Source: Belnapia rosea
Lineage (GTDB): Bacteria > Pseudomonadota > Alphaproteobacteria > Acetobacterales > Acetobacteraceae
Length of the DNA: 64,000 bases
NCBI RefSeq assembly: GCF_900101615.1
Contig: NZ_FMZX01000006.1
Location: 124,001-188,000, forward strand
Direction: 5' to 3'
In this document: piece by piece, positions 34,355-42,268 of the stretch
Layout: every line of letters begins with the position of its first letter
Numbering within the stretch: position 1 is the stretch's first letter
The notes under the pieces: model-generated
What the model saw: the letters and a program-made list of their open reading frames with translations, nothing else
Databases searched by the model: none
What the model was told of the DNA's origin: nothing
Position numbers and translations under genes: made by a program

Positions 34355-36904
34355 ATGGGAACATTGCCGGAACCCTTTGCCGCCTGGTTCGCCGGGCGCG
34401 GCTGGACGCCTCGACCACACCAGCTCGCCCTGTTGCGGGCGGCCGAGGCCGGGCATTCCGCCCTGCTGGTCGCGCCGACCGGCGGCGGCAAGACGCTGGC
34501 CGGCTTCCTGCCGAGCCTCATCGACCTCGCCCGGGCGCCCCGTGCCAATGGGGCGGGATCGCTGCACACCCTCTATATCTCGCCGCTGAAGGCGCTCGCC
34601 GTCGATATCGCCCGCAACCTGATGGCGCCGGTGGAGGAGATGGGCCTCCCCATCCGGATCGAGACGCGCACCGGCGACACGCCGCAGAACCGCCGCGCGC
34701 GGCAGCGGGTCGATCCACCCAACCTGCTGCTGACCACGCCGGAAAGCCTCGCCCTGCTGCTTACCCAGCCGGAGGCGGGTGAATTCTTCGCCGGGCTCGG
34801 CGCGGTGGTGGTGGATGAGATCCACGCCCTGGCCGGCACCAAGCGGGGCGACCAGCTCGCCCTCTGCCTCGCCCGGCTGGGGCGGCTGGCGCCGGGCGCA
34901 CGGCGCGTCGGCCTCTCCGCGACCGTCGCCTGGCCGGAGCCGCTGCGCGCCTTTCTCTCCGCCACCGGCGAGGCGGAGGCGGTGCGGCTGGTGCAGGTGC
35001 GCGGCGGCGCGGCGCCCGAGCTGTCGATCACCCTGCCGGAGGGGCGGCTGCCCTGGGGCGGGCATATGGGCCTTGCCTCCATGCCGGAGGTCTATCGCCG
35101 CATCCGCGAGGCGCGGGTCACCATCGTCTTCGTCAATACCCGCGCCCAGGCGGAGCTCTGCTTCCAGGCGCTGTGGCGGCTGAATGACGACAGCCTGGCG
35201 ATCGCCCTCCACCATGGCAGCCTGACCGTCGAGCAGCGCCGCAAGGTGGAGGCGGCGATGGCCGCCGGAAAGCTGCGGGCGGTGGTGGCGACCGCCTCGC
35301 TCGACCTTGGCATCGACTGGGGCGATGTGGACCAGGTGATCCAGGTCGGCGCGCCGAAGGGCGTCGCCCGGCTGCTGCAGCGGGTCGGCCGCGCCAACCA
35401 CCGGATGGACGAGCCCTCCCGCGCCGTGCTGGTCCCGGCCAACCGCTTCGAGGTGATCGAATGCACCGCGGCGCTGGAGGCCGTGCGGCATCAGGAGCTG
35501 GATGGCGACCCGCCGCGGCCCGGCGGGCTCGACGTGCTGGCGCAGCACATCCTGGCCATGGCCTGCCACGCCCCCTTCCATCCGGATGCCTTGTACGAGG
35601 AGGTGCGGTGCGCCGCGCCCTATGCGGCGCTCACCCGGCGCGACTTCGACGACGTGCTCGGCTTCGTCGAGAATGGCGGCTACGCGCTGCGCGTCTATGA
35701 CCGTTTCCGCAAGCTGTTCCGCGATGCCGAGGGCATGGTGCATGTGCGCGACCAGCGCGTGGCGCGGCAGCTGCGGATGAATCTCGGCACCATCGTCGAG
35801 ACGCCGCTGGTGAAGGTGCGGCTGCGCGGCGGGCCGGTGCTCGGCGAGGTGGAGGAGTGGTTCATCTCCACCCTCGTCGCCGGCGACTGCTTCATCTTCG
35901 CCGGCCAGACGCTGCGCTTCGAGGCGCTGGACGGCGTCAGCGCCGTGGTCTCCCGTGGCGGCGAGGGGGACCCGCGCGTGCCGGCCTATGCCGGCTCCCG
36001 CATGCCGCTCTCCACCTGGCTGGCGGCGCGCGTGCGGGAGATCATCAACGAGCCGCGCAAGTGGCGCCTGCTGCCGGAGCCAGTGCGGGACTGGCTGCGG
36101 CTGCAGCAGCGGCGCTCGATGCTGCCGCCCAAGGACGGGCTGCTGATCGAGACCTTCCCGCGCGGCGGCCGCTGGTTCCTCGTCGCCTATTGCTTCGAGG
36201 GGCGGCTGGCGCACCAGACGCTCGGCATGCTCGTCACCAAGCGGATGGAGCGCGCCGGCTTCGGGCCACTCGGCTACCTCGCCACCGACTATGTCCTCGC
36301 CACCTGGTCGGCCTTCGAGCCGACCGCGGTCGAGACCCTCTTCGAGGAAGACATCCTCGGCGAGGAGCTGGAGGAGTGGATGGCCGAGAGCTCCATGCTC
36401 CGCCGCACCTTCCGCAACATCGCCACCATCGCCGGGCTGCTCGAGAAGAACCACCCGGGACAAGAGAAGCGCCCGCGCCAGATGACCATGAATGCCGACC
36501 TGATCTACGACGTGCTGCGCAAGCACGAGCCCGACCACATCCTGCTCCGCGCCACGCGGCAGGAGGCGGCGGGCGGCCTCACCGATGTCGCGCGCATCGG
36601 CCTGCTGCTGGCCCGCGCGCGCGGGCGCATCATCCACCGCTCCCTCGACCGCGTCTCGCCGCTCGCCGTGCCGGCGCTCATCGAGGAGGGCCGCGAATGG
36701 GTGGCCGGCGGCGCCGAGGATGCGCTGCTCGCCGAGGCCGAGGCGCTGGTCGAGGAGGTGACGGATGGCGCCGAGATCTTCTCGGAGCTGCTGGCCGAGG
36801 TGACGGAGGGCGTGCGCATCCGCCCGCGCGACGTGGACAAGCCGCGCCACCGCGAGCGCCCGCGCCGCAGCCGCTTCATCCGCAGCATGCCGCGCAGCGC
36901 ATGA
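34355..36904 (+). CDS. Ligase-associated DEXH-box helicase (Lhr-like)
   Basis: An 849-residue superfamily 2 helicase. The motifs in order are APTGGGKT (Walker A, 40-47), YISPLKALAVD (Ia), TTPESLALLL, VVVDEIHAL (DEIH at 154-157), LSATV (III), FVNTRAQAE (IV), TASLDLGIDWGDVD (V) and RVGRANHR (VI). The Lhr-specific winged helix and beta-barrel domain follow (NFGT-like RMNLGTIVETPL, then RKWRLLPEPVRDWL). The protein corresponds to the Lhr core rather than full-length Lhr. It translocates on DNA and unwinds duplexes for repair. Its stop overlaps the pdeM start by four bases. The ligase and exonuclease partners lie divergently at 30299-32943. Confidence 0.94.
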   Translation: MGTLPEPFAAWFAGRGWTPRPHQLALLRAAEAGHSALLVAPTGGGKTLAGFLPSLIDLARAPRANGAGSLHTLYISPLKALAVDIARNLMAPVEEMGLPIRIETRTGDTPQNRRARQRVDPPNLLLTTPESLALLLTQPEAGEFFAGLGAVVVDEIHALAGTKRGDQLALCLARLGRLAPGARRVGLSATVAWPEPLRAFLSATGEAEAVRLVQVRGGAAPELSITLPEGRLPWGGHMGLASMPEVYRRIREARVTIVFVNTRAQAELCFQALWRLNDDSLAIALHHGSLTVEQRRKVEAAMAAGKLRAVVATASLDLGIDWGDVDQVIQVGAPKGVARLLQRVGRANHRMDEPSRAVLVPANRFEVIECTAALEAVRHQELDGDPPRPGGLDVLAQHILAMACHAPFHPDALYEEVRCAAPYAALTRRDFDDVLGFVENGGYALRVYDRFRKLFRDAEGMVHVRDQRVARQLRMNLGTIVETPLVKVRLRGGPVLGEVEEWFISTLVAGDCFIFAGQTLRFEALDGVSAVVSRGGEGDPRVPAYAGSRMPLSTWLAARVREIINEPRKWRLLPEPVRDWLRLQQRRSMLPPKDGLLIETFPRGGRWFLVAYCFEGRLAHQTLGMLVTKRMERAGFGPLGYLATDYVLATWSAFEPTAVETLFEEDILGEELEEWMAESSMLRRTFRNIATIAGLLEKNHPGQEKRPRQMTMNADLIYDVLRKHEPDHILLRATRQEAAGGLTDVARIGLLLARARGRIIHRSLDRVSPLAVPALIEEGREWVAGGAEDALLAEAEALVEEVTDGAEIFSELLAEVTEGVRIRPRDVDKPRHRERPRRSRFIRSMPRSA

Positions 36905-37650
36905 GCGCCGCCCCCATCCATCTCGGCGGCGAGCGGCTGATGCTCGACCCGGCGGGCGTGCTGCACTGGCCGGCGCGGCGCACGCTGGTGGTCGCCGACC
37001 TGCATCTCGAGAAGGGCAGCGCCTTCGCCGCCGCCGGCCGCTTCCTGCCGCCCTATGACACGCGGGAGACGCTGTCCCGCCTCGCCCTGCTGCTGCGGCG
37101 CTGGAAACCGGAGCGGATCGTCGCCCTCGGCGACAGCTTCCATGACCGGCATGGCGCCTCCCGCCTGCCGCCCGCCGAGGCGGAGGCGCTGCACCGCATG
37201 CTGGCGGGTGTCGAGATGGTCTGGGTGCTCGGCAACCACGACCCGGAGCCGCCCGAGGGGCTGCCCGGCCTCGCGGCCGAGGAGCTGCGCGACGGTCCGC
37301 TGGTGTTCCGCCACCAGGCACGGCCCGCGGCATCCCGCTTCGCCATGGCGCCGGGGGGCGAGGTGTCCGGGCATTTTCATCCGAAGGCGACGATGCCGAC
37401 GCGGGTGGGCGGCATCACCCGCCCCTGCTTCATTGCCGATGGGCGGCGCCTGCTGCTGCCCGCCTTCGGCGCCTATACCGGCGGGCTGGATGCGCGGGAC
37501 CCGGCCATCGCAGGCCTTTTCCCGCGCGGTGCGCGCCTCTTCCTGCTGGGGCGCGAGCGGCTGTTCAGCATGGCGGCCGGCCCGCCCCGGGCTGTGGCAG
37601 GGGGCGGGCCGGCGCCAAGGCCCGTGCTTACGGAAACAGGACCTGGCTGA
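36901..37650 (+). CDS. pdeM: Ligase-associated DNA damage response endonuclease PdeM
   Basis: A 249-residue calcineurin-like phosphoesterase. VVADLHLEKG, ALGDSFHDRHG, VLGNHDPEPP and SGHFHPKATM are the metal-binding motifs in order. LLLPAFGAYTGGLDARDPAI is typical of the repair-associated PdeM group. It would cleave DNA or remove blocked ends together with the helicase, ligase and exonuclease. Translation is coupled to the helicase (ATGA). The last 40 residues are Pro/Gly-rich and extend past the usual end. The 3' end overlaps the convergent fasciclin gene by 23 bases. Confidence 0.9.
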   Translation: MSAAPIHLGGERLMLDPAGVLHWPARRTLVVADLHLEKGSAFAAAGRFLPPYDTRETLSRLALLLRRWKPERIVALGDSFHDRHGASRLPPAEAEALHRMLAGVEMVWVLGNHDPEPPEGLPGLAAEELRDGPLVFRHQARPAASRFAMAPGGEVSGHFHPKATMPTRVGGITRPCFIADGRRLLLPAFGAYTGGLDARDPAIAGLFPRGARLFLLGRERLFSMAAGPPRAVAGGGPAPRPVLTETGPG

Positions 37651-38206
37651 TGGCGTGGATGATGCCGTTATTGGCGATGATGTCCGGCCCGACCACCAGC
37701 GCCGGGGCCTGCACGTTCAGCCCACCCGCGCCGAAGCTGCCGGTCTGCTGCTCGGGCGCCGGGTTGCTGACGGCGATCTTGCTGCCGTCATTTGCCACCA
37801 GGAGCTCGGCGCCGTTCACGGTCTTGAAGCGGCGGTCGTTCAGCAGGCCCGAGGAGGGCATGGAGCCGGCGACGATGTGGTAGGCGATCAGCGCGCGCAG
37901 CCGCAGCGGGTCCGTGCTGTTCTGGTTGATGTTGCCCGAGCCCTGCGAGGTGAGCTCGGTCATGCGCGCATTCACCACGTCGAAGGCCTGGTTGACCGGG
38001 GCGAAGACCGTCACGCTCGCGGTCGAGCGGAGTTGGTCGGTGACGCCCGCCTGGGTGATGATGTCGATGAAGCGGCTGAAGCGCCCGTCGGCCGCCAGCG
38101 TGTCCATGACGTTGCGCGTCTGCGCTTGGCCCGGCCGGGCGCCGAGGATCATGGCGCTGCCGATAGCAGCCGTGGAGAGAAAATGACGGCGGTGTAAGGA
38201 AATCAT
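37628..38206 (-). CDS. Fasciclin-domain protein, Tat-exported
   Basis: A 192-residue exported protein. MISLHRRHFLSTAAIGSAMI is a twin-arginine signal (RRHFL) with cleavage likely after GQA. One FAS1 domain follows: VMDTLAADGRFSRFIDIITQ, VTVFAPVNQAF (the H1-type motif), YHIVAGSM and GIIHAISQVLFP. FAS1 proteins act in adhesion or matrix contacts; in alphaproteobacteria small periplasmic forms are common and poorly understood. The ATG at 38206 has AAGG nine bases upstream. It is divergent from the photolyase gene, so the two may share stress-responsive control. Confidence 0.88.
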   Translation of the reverse strand: MISLHRRHFLSTAAIGSAMILGARPGQAQTRNVMDTLAADGRFSRFIDIITQAGVTDQLRSTASVTVFAPVNQAFDVVNARMTELTSQGSGNINQNSTDPLRLRALIAYHIVAGSMPSSGLLNDRRFKTVNGAELLVANDGSKIAVSNPAPEQQTGSFGAGGLNVQAPALVVGPDIIANNGIIHAISQVLFP

Positions 38207-38275
38207 AGGAAATTGCCTTGTTGGTTGAAGGTCGGGGTGAAAGCTCGGCCATCGGGATCGCTCCCGTGCGATGGC

Positions 38276-38300
38276 GGAACGCCACCGCACTGCGTCGGTT
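38276..38300 (+). promoter_or_regulatory. EcfG (general stress)-like promoter candidate before photolyase
   Basis: GGAAC at 38276-38280, a 16-base spacer, then GGTT at 38297-38300. The alphaproteobacterial general-stress consensus is GGAAC, 16 to 17 bases, CGTT. It points toward the photolyase gene 53 bases downstream. The -10 part is imperfect, so this is only a candidate. Confidence 0.3.
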
Positions 38301-38352
38301 CGCGGCATCGCGTGCCCGTCATGAATGTCGTGTTTTCGCAAGTGGCACTTAC

Positions 38353-39816
38353 ATGACGAGAATGTCCGATCCGCCTCCTGCCCTGATCTGGTTCCGCCAG
38401 GATCTGCGCCTCGCCGATAATCCCGCCCTCGCTGCCGGCACCGGCCGGCCTGTATTGCCGGTTTACGTGCTGGATGATGCCCCGGCCGGGCGCTGGGCCC
38501 CGGCCGGAGCGGCGCGCTGGTGGCTGCACCACTCGCTCGCTGCATTGGGGGAGGCGCTGGCCGCCTGCGGTGCGCCGCTGCTGCTCGCGCGCGGCCGGGC
38601 GGAGATCGTTATCCCGGCGCTGGCGGATGCGGTCGGCGCCACGGAGGTGCTGGCCGGGCGGCTCACCGAGCCCTGGGCGCGGGAGCGGGATGCGCGGGTG
38701 GCCGAGGCGCTGGAGGCCGCCGGACGCAGCCTTCGCCTCCACACCTCCACCCTGCTGCGCGAGCCGCCGACGGTGCTGAGCGGCAGCGGCAAGCCCTATA
38801 CGGTCTACGGCCCCTTCGCCAAATCCATGGCAACGCGCGGCGAGCCAGAGGCGCCGCTGCCCGCTCCGGACCGCCTACGGCCGGCGAAGGACGCGCCCTC
38901 CGGCGACCGGCTTGAGGATTGGCACCTACTGCCCCAGCCGCCGGTGCCGGATTGGGCGGCCGAATTCGGCACCATCTGGACGCCGGGCGAGGCAGGGGCC
39001 GAGGCCCGGCTTGGGCGATTCCTCGCCGGACCGGTGCGCGACTATGCGGTCAATCGCAACCTGCCGGGCATCGAGGGCTCCTCCGGCCTGTCGCCGCATC
39101 TCCGCTGGGGCGAGGTTTCGCCGCGCCAGGTCTGGCATGCGGTGCGCGAGGCCATCCCTGGCGATGTCGAGGCCGCCCGGCCCTTCCTCTCCGAAATCCT
39201 CTGGCGGGAATTCTCCTACCATCTGCTCTGGCACCGGCCGGAGATGCCGGACGTGCCGCTGCGCGAACGCTTCGCCCCCTTCCCCTGGGCGCCGGATGCG
39301 GCGCTGCTGCGCGCCTGGCAGCGCGGGCGCACCGGCTACCCCATCGTCGATGCCGGCATGCGCCAGCTCTGGCGGCATGGATGGATGCACAACCGGGTGC
39401 GGATGATCACCGCCTCGCTGCTGGTGAAGCAGCTGCTGCAGCCCTGGCAGGAGGGCTCCGCCTGGTTCTGGGACACGTTGGTGGATGCCGACCTCGCCTC
39501 GAACAGCGCCTCCTGGCAATGGATCGCCGGCAGCGGCACGGATGCCTCGCCCTATTTCCGGGTCTTCAACCCGGTCCTGCAGGGCGAGAAATTCGATCCC
39601 AAGGGCGCCTATGTGCGGCGCTTCGTGCCGGAGCTGGCGGCGCTGCCCGATCGCTGGCTGCACCGCCCCTGGGAGGCGCCGGAGACGGTGTTGGCCGAAG
39701 CCGGGCTGAGCCTCGGGCGGGACTATCCGCGGCCGGTGGTGCTGCCCGAGGAGGGCCGCCGCCGGGCGCTCGAGGCCTTCGCCACCCTGCGTGGCCGGGC
39801 GGAGCCGGCGGCATGA
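38353..39816 (+). CDS. Deoxyribodipyrimidine photolyase
   Basis: A 487-residue photolyase/cryptochrome protein. The N-terminal Rossmann antenna domain starts ALIWFRQDLRLADNPALAAG. The FAD domain shows GSSGLSPHLRWGEVSPRQVW, FLSEILWREFSYHLLW, GYPIVDAGMRQLWRHGWMHN, VRMITASLLVKQLL and WASNS-like DLASNSASWQWIAGSGTDAS, all standard for class I CPD photolyases that repair UV dimers with light. Tryptophans of the electron-transfer chain are present by position. Starts at 38353 and 38362 are both possible. A phosphatase gene is coupled downstream by an ATGA overlap. Confidence 0.94.
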   Translation: MTRMSDPPPALIWFRQDLRLADNPALAAGTGRPVLPVYVLDDAPAGRWAPAGAARWWLHHSLAALGEALAACGAPLLLARGRAEIVIPALADAVGATEVLAGRLTEPWARERDARVAEALEAAGRSLRLHTSTLLREPPTVLSGSGKPYTVYGPFAKSMATRGEPEAPLPAPDRLRPAKDAPSGDRLEDWHLLPQPPVPDWAAEFGTIWTPGEAGAEARLGRFLAGPVRDYAVNRNLPGIEGSSGLSPHLRWGEVSPRQVWHAVREAIPGDVEAARPFLSEILWREFSYHLLWHRPEMPDVPLRERFAPFPWAPDAALLRAWQRGRTGYPIVDAGMRQLWRHGWMHNRVRMITASLLVKQLLQPWQEGSAWFWDTLVDADLASNSASWQWIAGSGTDASPYFRVFNPVLQGEKFDPKGAYVRRFVPELAALPDRWLHRPWEAPETVLAEAGLSLGRDYPRPVVLPEEGRRRALEAFATLRGRAEPAA

Positions 39817-40544
39817 GGCTGGACGCCCAGGCGGACCTCGCCGCGCGCGGCTTCCGCGGCCTCCGCATCGTCGGCGACGTGCATGGCGATGCGGCGGCCT
39901 TCGAACATGCGGCCGCGGGGGCGGAGGCGGAGCGGCTCTTCCTGCTCCAGCTTGGCGACCTGACCGACCATGGGCCGGACAGCCCCGCCGTGCTGCGCCG
40001 GATGTTCGGCCTGCTCGATGCCGGCAGCGGCCGCTTCCTGCTCGGCAACCATGACCACAAGCTGCGCCGGGTGCTGATGGGGCAACGCGTCCGCATGGCG
40101 GCGGAGGGGCTGGGGCGGACCTTGGCGCAGCTCGACGAGGCGCCGGATGGCGCGGCGCTGAAGGCCAGGGCCATCGCCGAGATCGCCGCGGCGCCGGCTT
40201 GGCTGCGGCTCGGCACCGCGCTCTTCGTGCATGGCGGCTGGCATCCGCGGATGCTCCGCGAGCCCTCGCCGCCCGATGCCGGGGCGCGCAAGCCAGACCC
40301 GCTGCTCTCCCGCGCCCTTTTCGGCCAGGTGACGGGGCGGATGCAGCCCGATGGCTTCCCCGAGCGGCTGCATGACTGGGTGGACCGCATCCCGGCGGGA
40401 TTCACCCTCTATTGCGGCCATGAGCGGCGCTCGACCGATGGCCGCCCCTATGTCCAGCCGGGCGAGACCGGCGGGCGGGCCATCTTCCTCGATACCGGCG
40501 CCGGCAAGGGTGGCCACCTCTCCTGGATCGACCTGCCCTGGTAG
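39813..40544 (+). CDS. Metallophosphoesterase (PrpE/ApaH-like)
   Basis: A 243-residue calcineurin-like phosphoesterase with RIVGDVHGDAAAFEHA (GDVHG), QLGDLTDHGPDS (GDxxDHG), LLGNHDHKLRR (GNHD) and FVHGGWHP, the motif set of the protein phosphatase / Ap4A hydrolase-like group. It may act on diadenosine polyphosphates, on a phosphoprotein or on a nucleic-acid end. Its start overlaps the photolyase stop (39813-39816), so it is co-expressed with repair. It ends directly against the convergent VOC gene (stops at 40542-40544 and 40545-40547). Confidence 0.85.
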   Translation: MRLDAQADLAARGFRGLRIVGDVHGDAAAFEHAAAGAEAERLFLLQLGDLTDHGPDSPAVLRRMFGLLDAGSGRFLLGNHDHKLRRVLMGQRVRMAAEGLGRTLAQLDEAPDGAALKARAIAEIAAAPAWLRLGTALFVHGGWHPRMLREPSPPDAGARKPDPLLSRALFGQVTGRMQPDGFPERLHDWVDRIPAGFTLYCGHERRSTDGRPYVQPGETGGRAIFLDTGAGKGGHLSWIDLPW

Positions 40545-41054
40545 CTACTCGCGCAGCAAGGCCTCGAGGTCGAGCCGCCGGCTGACCATCATCAGGTTGC
40601 CGGCTGCATCGCGCGGCCAATCCTCCTGCGGCCGGTCACGGTACAGCTCGACGCCATTGCCATCCGGGTCGCGCAGGTAGATCGCCTCGGAGACGCCGTG
40701 ATCCGAGGCGCCTTCGAGCGTGATGCCGGCCGCCAGCACCCGGCGCAGCGCCACGGCCAGCGCCGCGCGGTCCGGATAGAGCAGCGCCACATGGTAGAGA
40801 CCCGTGGTGCCGGGGGGTGGCCAGGCGCCGCCCGCGCTCTCCCAGGTGTTGAGGGCGATGTGGTGGTGGTAGCCGCCGGCCGAGAGGAAGACGGCCTGCC
40901 GACCCATGCGCTGCTGCACCTCGAGCCCGATCACGTCGCGCCAGAAACCCAGCGCATGGTCGAGATCGGCAACCTTGAGATGCACATGGCCGATCCGCAT
41001 CGCGGGATGGACCGGCGTGGCCGCGGCAGGGCCGGAAAGCGGGGCTTCGGGCAT
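40545..41054 (-). CDS. VOC-family ring-cleavage-dioxygenase-like protein (CatE/glyoxalase type)
   Basis: A 169-residue protein with a single clear VOC unit: MRIGHVHLKVADLDHALGFW, VFLSAGGYHHHIALNTWES, YHVALLYPDRAALAVALRR and a tail IYLRDPDGNGVELYRDRP. The His of GHVHLKV and the Glu of NGVELY are the metal ligands expected in extradiol dioxygenases. CatE-type proteins carry two such units; here only one is present, a common shorter form. AAGGAG precedes the ATG at 41054. It stands alone between the convergent phosphatase and rpoH. The substrate is unknown. Confidence 0.8.
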   Translation of the reverse strand: MPEAPLSGPAAATPVHPAMRIGHVHLKVADLDHALGFWRDVIGLEVQQRMGRQAVFLSAGGYHHHIALNTWESAGGAWPPPGTTGLYHVALLYPDRAALAVALRRVLAAGITLEGASDHGVSEAIYLRDPDGNGVELYRDRPQEDWPRDAAGNLMMVSRRLDLEALLRE

Positions 41055-41081
41055 CGGGGGGAACTCCTTCGCCCAAAACAA

Positions 41082-41107
41082 TGGCGCCGCCCCAGGGGGC
41101 GGCGCCA
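41082..41107 (-). terminator. Intrinsic terminator of rpoH
   Basis: A 12-bp stem, TGGCGCCGCCCC with GGGGCGGCGCCA, is followed on the minus strand by TTGTTTT (plus bases 41075-41081). It lies 40 bases after the rpoH stop. This is the best rho-independent terminator in the window. Confidence 0.8.
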
Positions 41108-41146
41108 ATCATCAGTCGCAATATCGGTGATCGCGCGGGGCTATGA

Positions 41147-42028
41147 TCAGACCGCCAGCCGCCGCTCGATGATCTGCGTCTTCATGCTCTTCTGCAGCTT
41201 CTCGAAGGCACGAACCTCGATCTGCCGCACGCGCTCGCGGCTGATGTTGTACTGCTGCGACAGCTCCTCGAGCGTGGTCGGCTCATCCTTCAGCCGGCGC
41301 TCGATGAGGATGTGGCGCTCGCGCTCATTGAGCGTCTTCAGCGCCTCACCCAGCAGCATGCGGCGGTTGCCGATGTCCTCGCGGTCGGCGAGCTCGCTCT
41401 CCTGCGTCTCCTGATCGTCCACCAGCCAATCCTGCCACTCGCCCTCGCTGTCGGCGCGGACGGGAGCGTTCAGGCTGTGGTCGGGCGAGGCGAGGCGGCG
41501 GTTCATCGACACCACGTCCTGCTCCGGCACCTGGAGCACGCGGGCGATCTTCTCGACCTGCTCCGGCTTCAGGTCGCCATCCTCCAACGCCGCCATCTGG
41601 CCCTTCAGCCGGCGGAGGTTGAAGAACAGCTTCTTCTGCGCAGCGGTCGTGCCCATCTTCACGAGCGACCAGCTGTGCAGGATGTATTCTTGGATGGCGG
41701 CGCGAATCCACCACATGGCATAGGTGGCGAGGCGAAAGCCACGGTCCGGGTCGAACCGCTTCACCGCCTGCATCATGCCGACATTGCCTTCGGAGATCAG
41801 CTCGCCGACCGGCAGGCCGTAGCCGCGATAGCCCATGGCGATCTTGGCGACGAGGCGCAGATGGCTGGTGACGAGCTTGTGGGCAGCCCGCTCATCGCCG
41901 TTCTCCTTCCAACGCTTGGCGAGCGCCAACTCCTCCTCCGGAGCCAGCATCGGAAATTTCCGAATCTCCTGGAGATAGCGGGAGAGATTGCCCTCGGGGG
42001 CGATGGGGATAACAGAGCTGGAAGCCAT
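41147..42028 (-). CDS. rpoH: RNA polymerase heat-shock sigma factor RpoH (sigma-32)
   Basis: A 293-residue sigma-70-family factor. Region 2 shows SHLRLVAKIAMGYRGYGLPV, GNVGMMQAVKRFDPDRGF and LATYAMWWIRAAIQEYIL. QKKLFFNLR at 131-139 is the RpoH box that separates sigma-32 from other group members. Region 4 ends with TLEELSQQYNISRERVRQIE. It directs heat-shock gene transcription. Alphaproteobacteria often have two RpoH copies; which one this is cannot be told. The ATG at 42028 follows AGGAGG at about ten bases. Confidence 0.95.
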   Translation of the reverse strand: MASSSVIPIAPEGNLSRYLQEIRKFPMLAPEEELALAKRWKENGDERAAHKLVTSHLRLVAKIAMGYRGYGLPVGELISEGNVGMMQAVKRFDPDRGFRLATYAMWWIRAAIQEYILHSWSLVKMGTTAAQKKLFFNLRRLKGQMAALEDGDLKPEQVEKIARVLQVPEQDVVSMNRRLASPDHSLNAPVRADSEGEWQDWLVDDQETQESELADREDIGNRRMLLGEALKTLNERERHILIERRLKDEPTTLEELSQQYNISRERVRQIEVRAFEKLQKSMKTQIIERRLAV

Positions 42029-42235
42029 AATGGATATCTGCCTCCTGCGCTGGCGGGCAACCCCGTGACGGCGGTGCCGGGGCCAGCGACGAATCTGGCA
42101 GTTGAACGTCCTCCGAGCCCACCCGACCGCGCCTGCCCCGGTCACGACGAGGCGAGCAAAGCTGCGATATGGGGTTTTGGCACCCGGGGAACGCTGCCGT
42201 GGCATTTTTTAGCGGAAGTGGTGCCGCGGTGCAAC

Positions 42236-42260
42236 AAAAAACCGACCCGCTGGCTTGGTT
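42236..42260 (-). terminator. Possible terminator after the RluD-type gene
   Basis: On the minus strand AACCAAGCC and GGGTCGGTT form an imperfect stem (7 of 9 pairs) followed by six T (plus 42236-42241). It begins nine bases after the gene's stop. Confidence 0.4.
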
Positions 42261-42268
42261 ACTCCCCG

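Noticed and set aside
33215-37333. A 1372-codon open frame on the minus strand
   Set aside because: It lies opposite the helicase, PdeM and kinase genes, which have clear motifs. Its translation is low-complexity Arg/Ala/Gly/His, as expected for an antisense frame in high-GC DNA.
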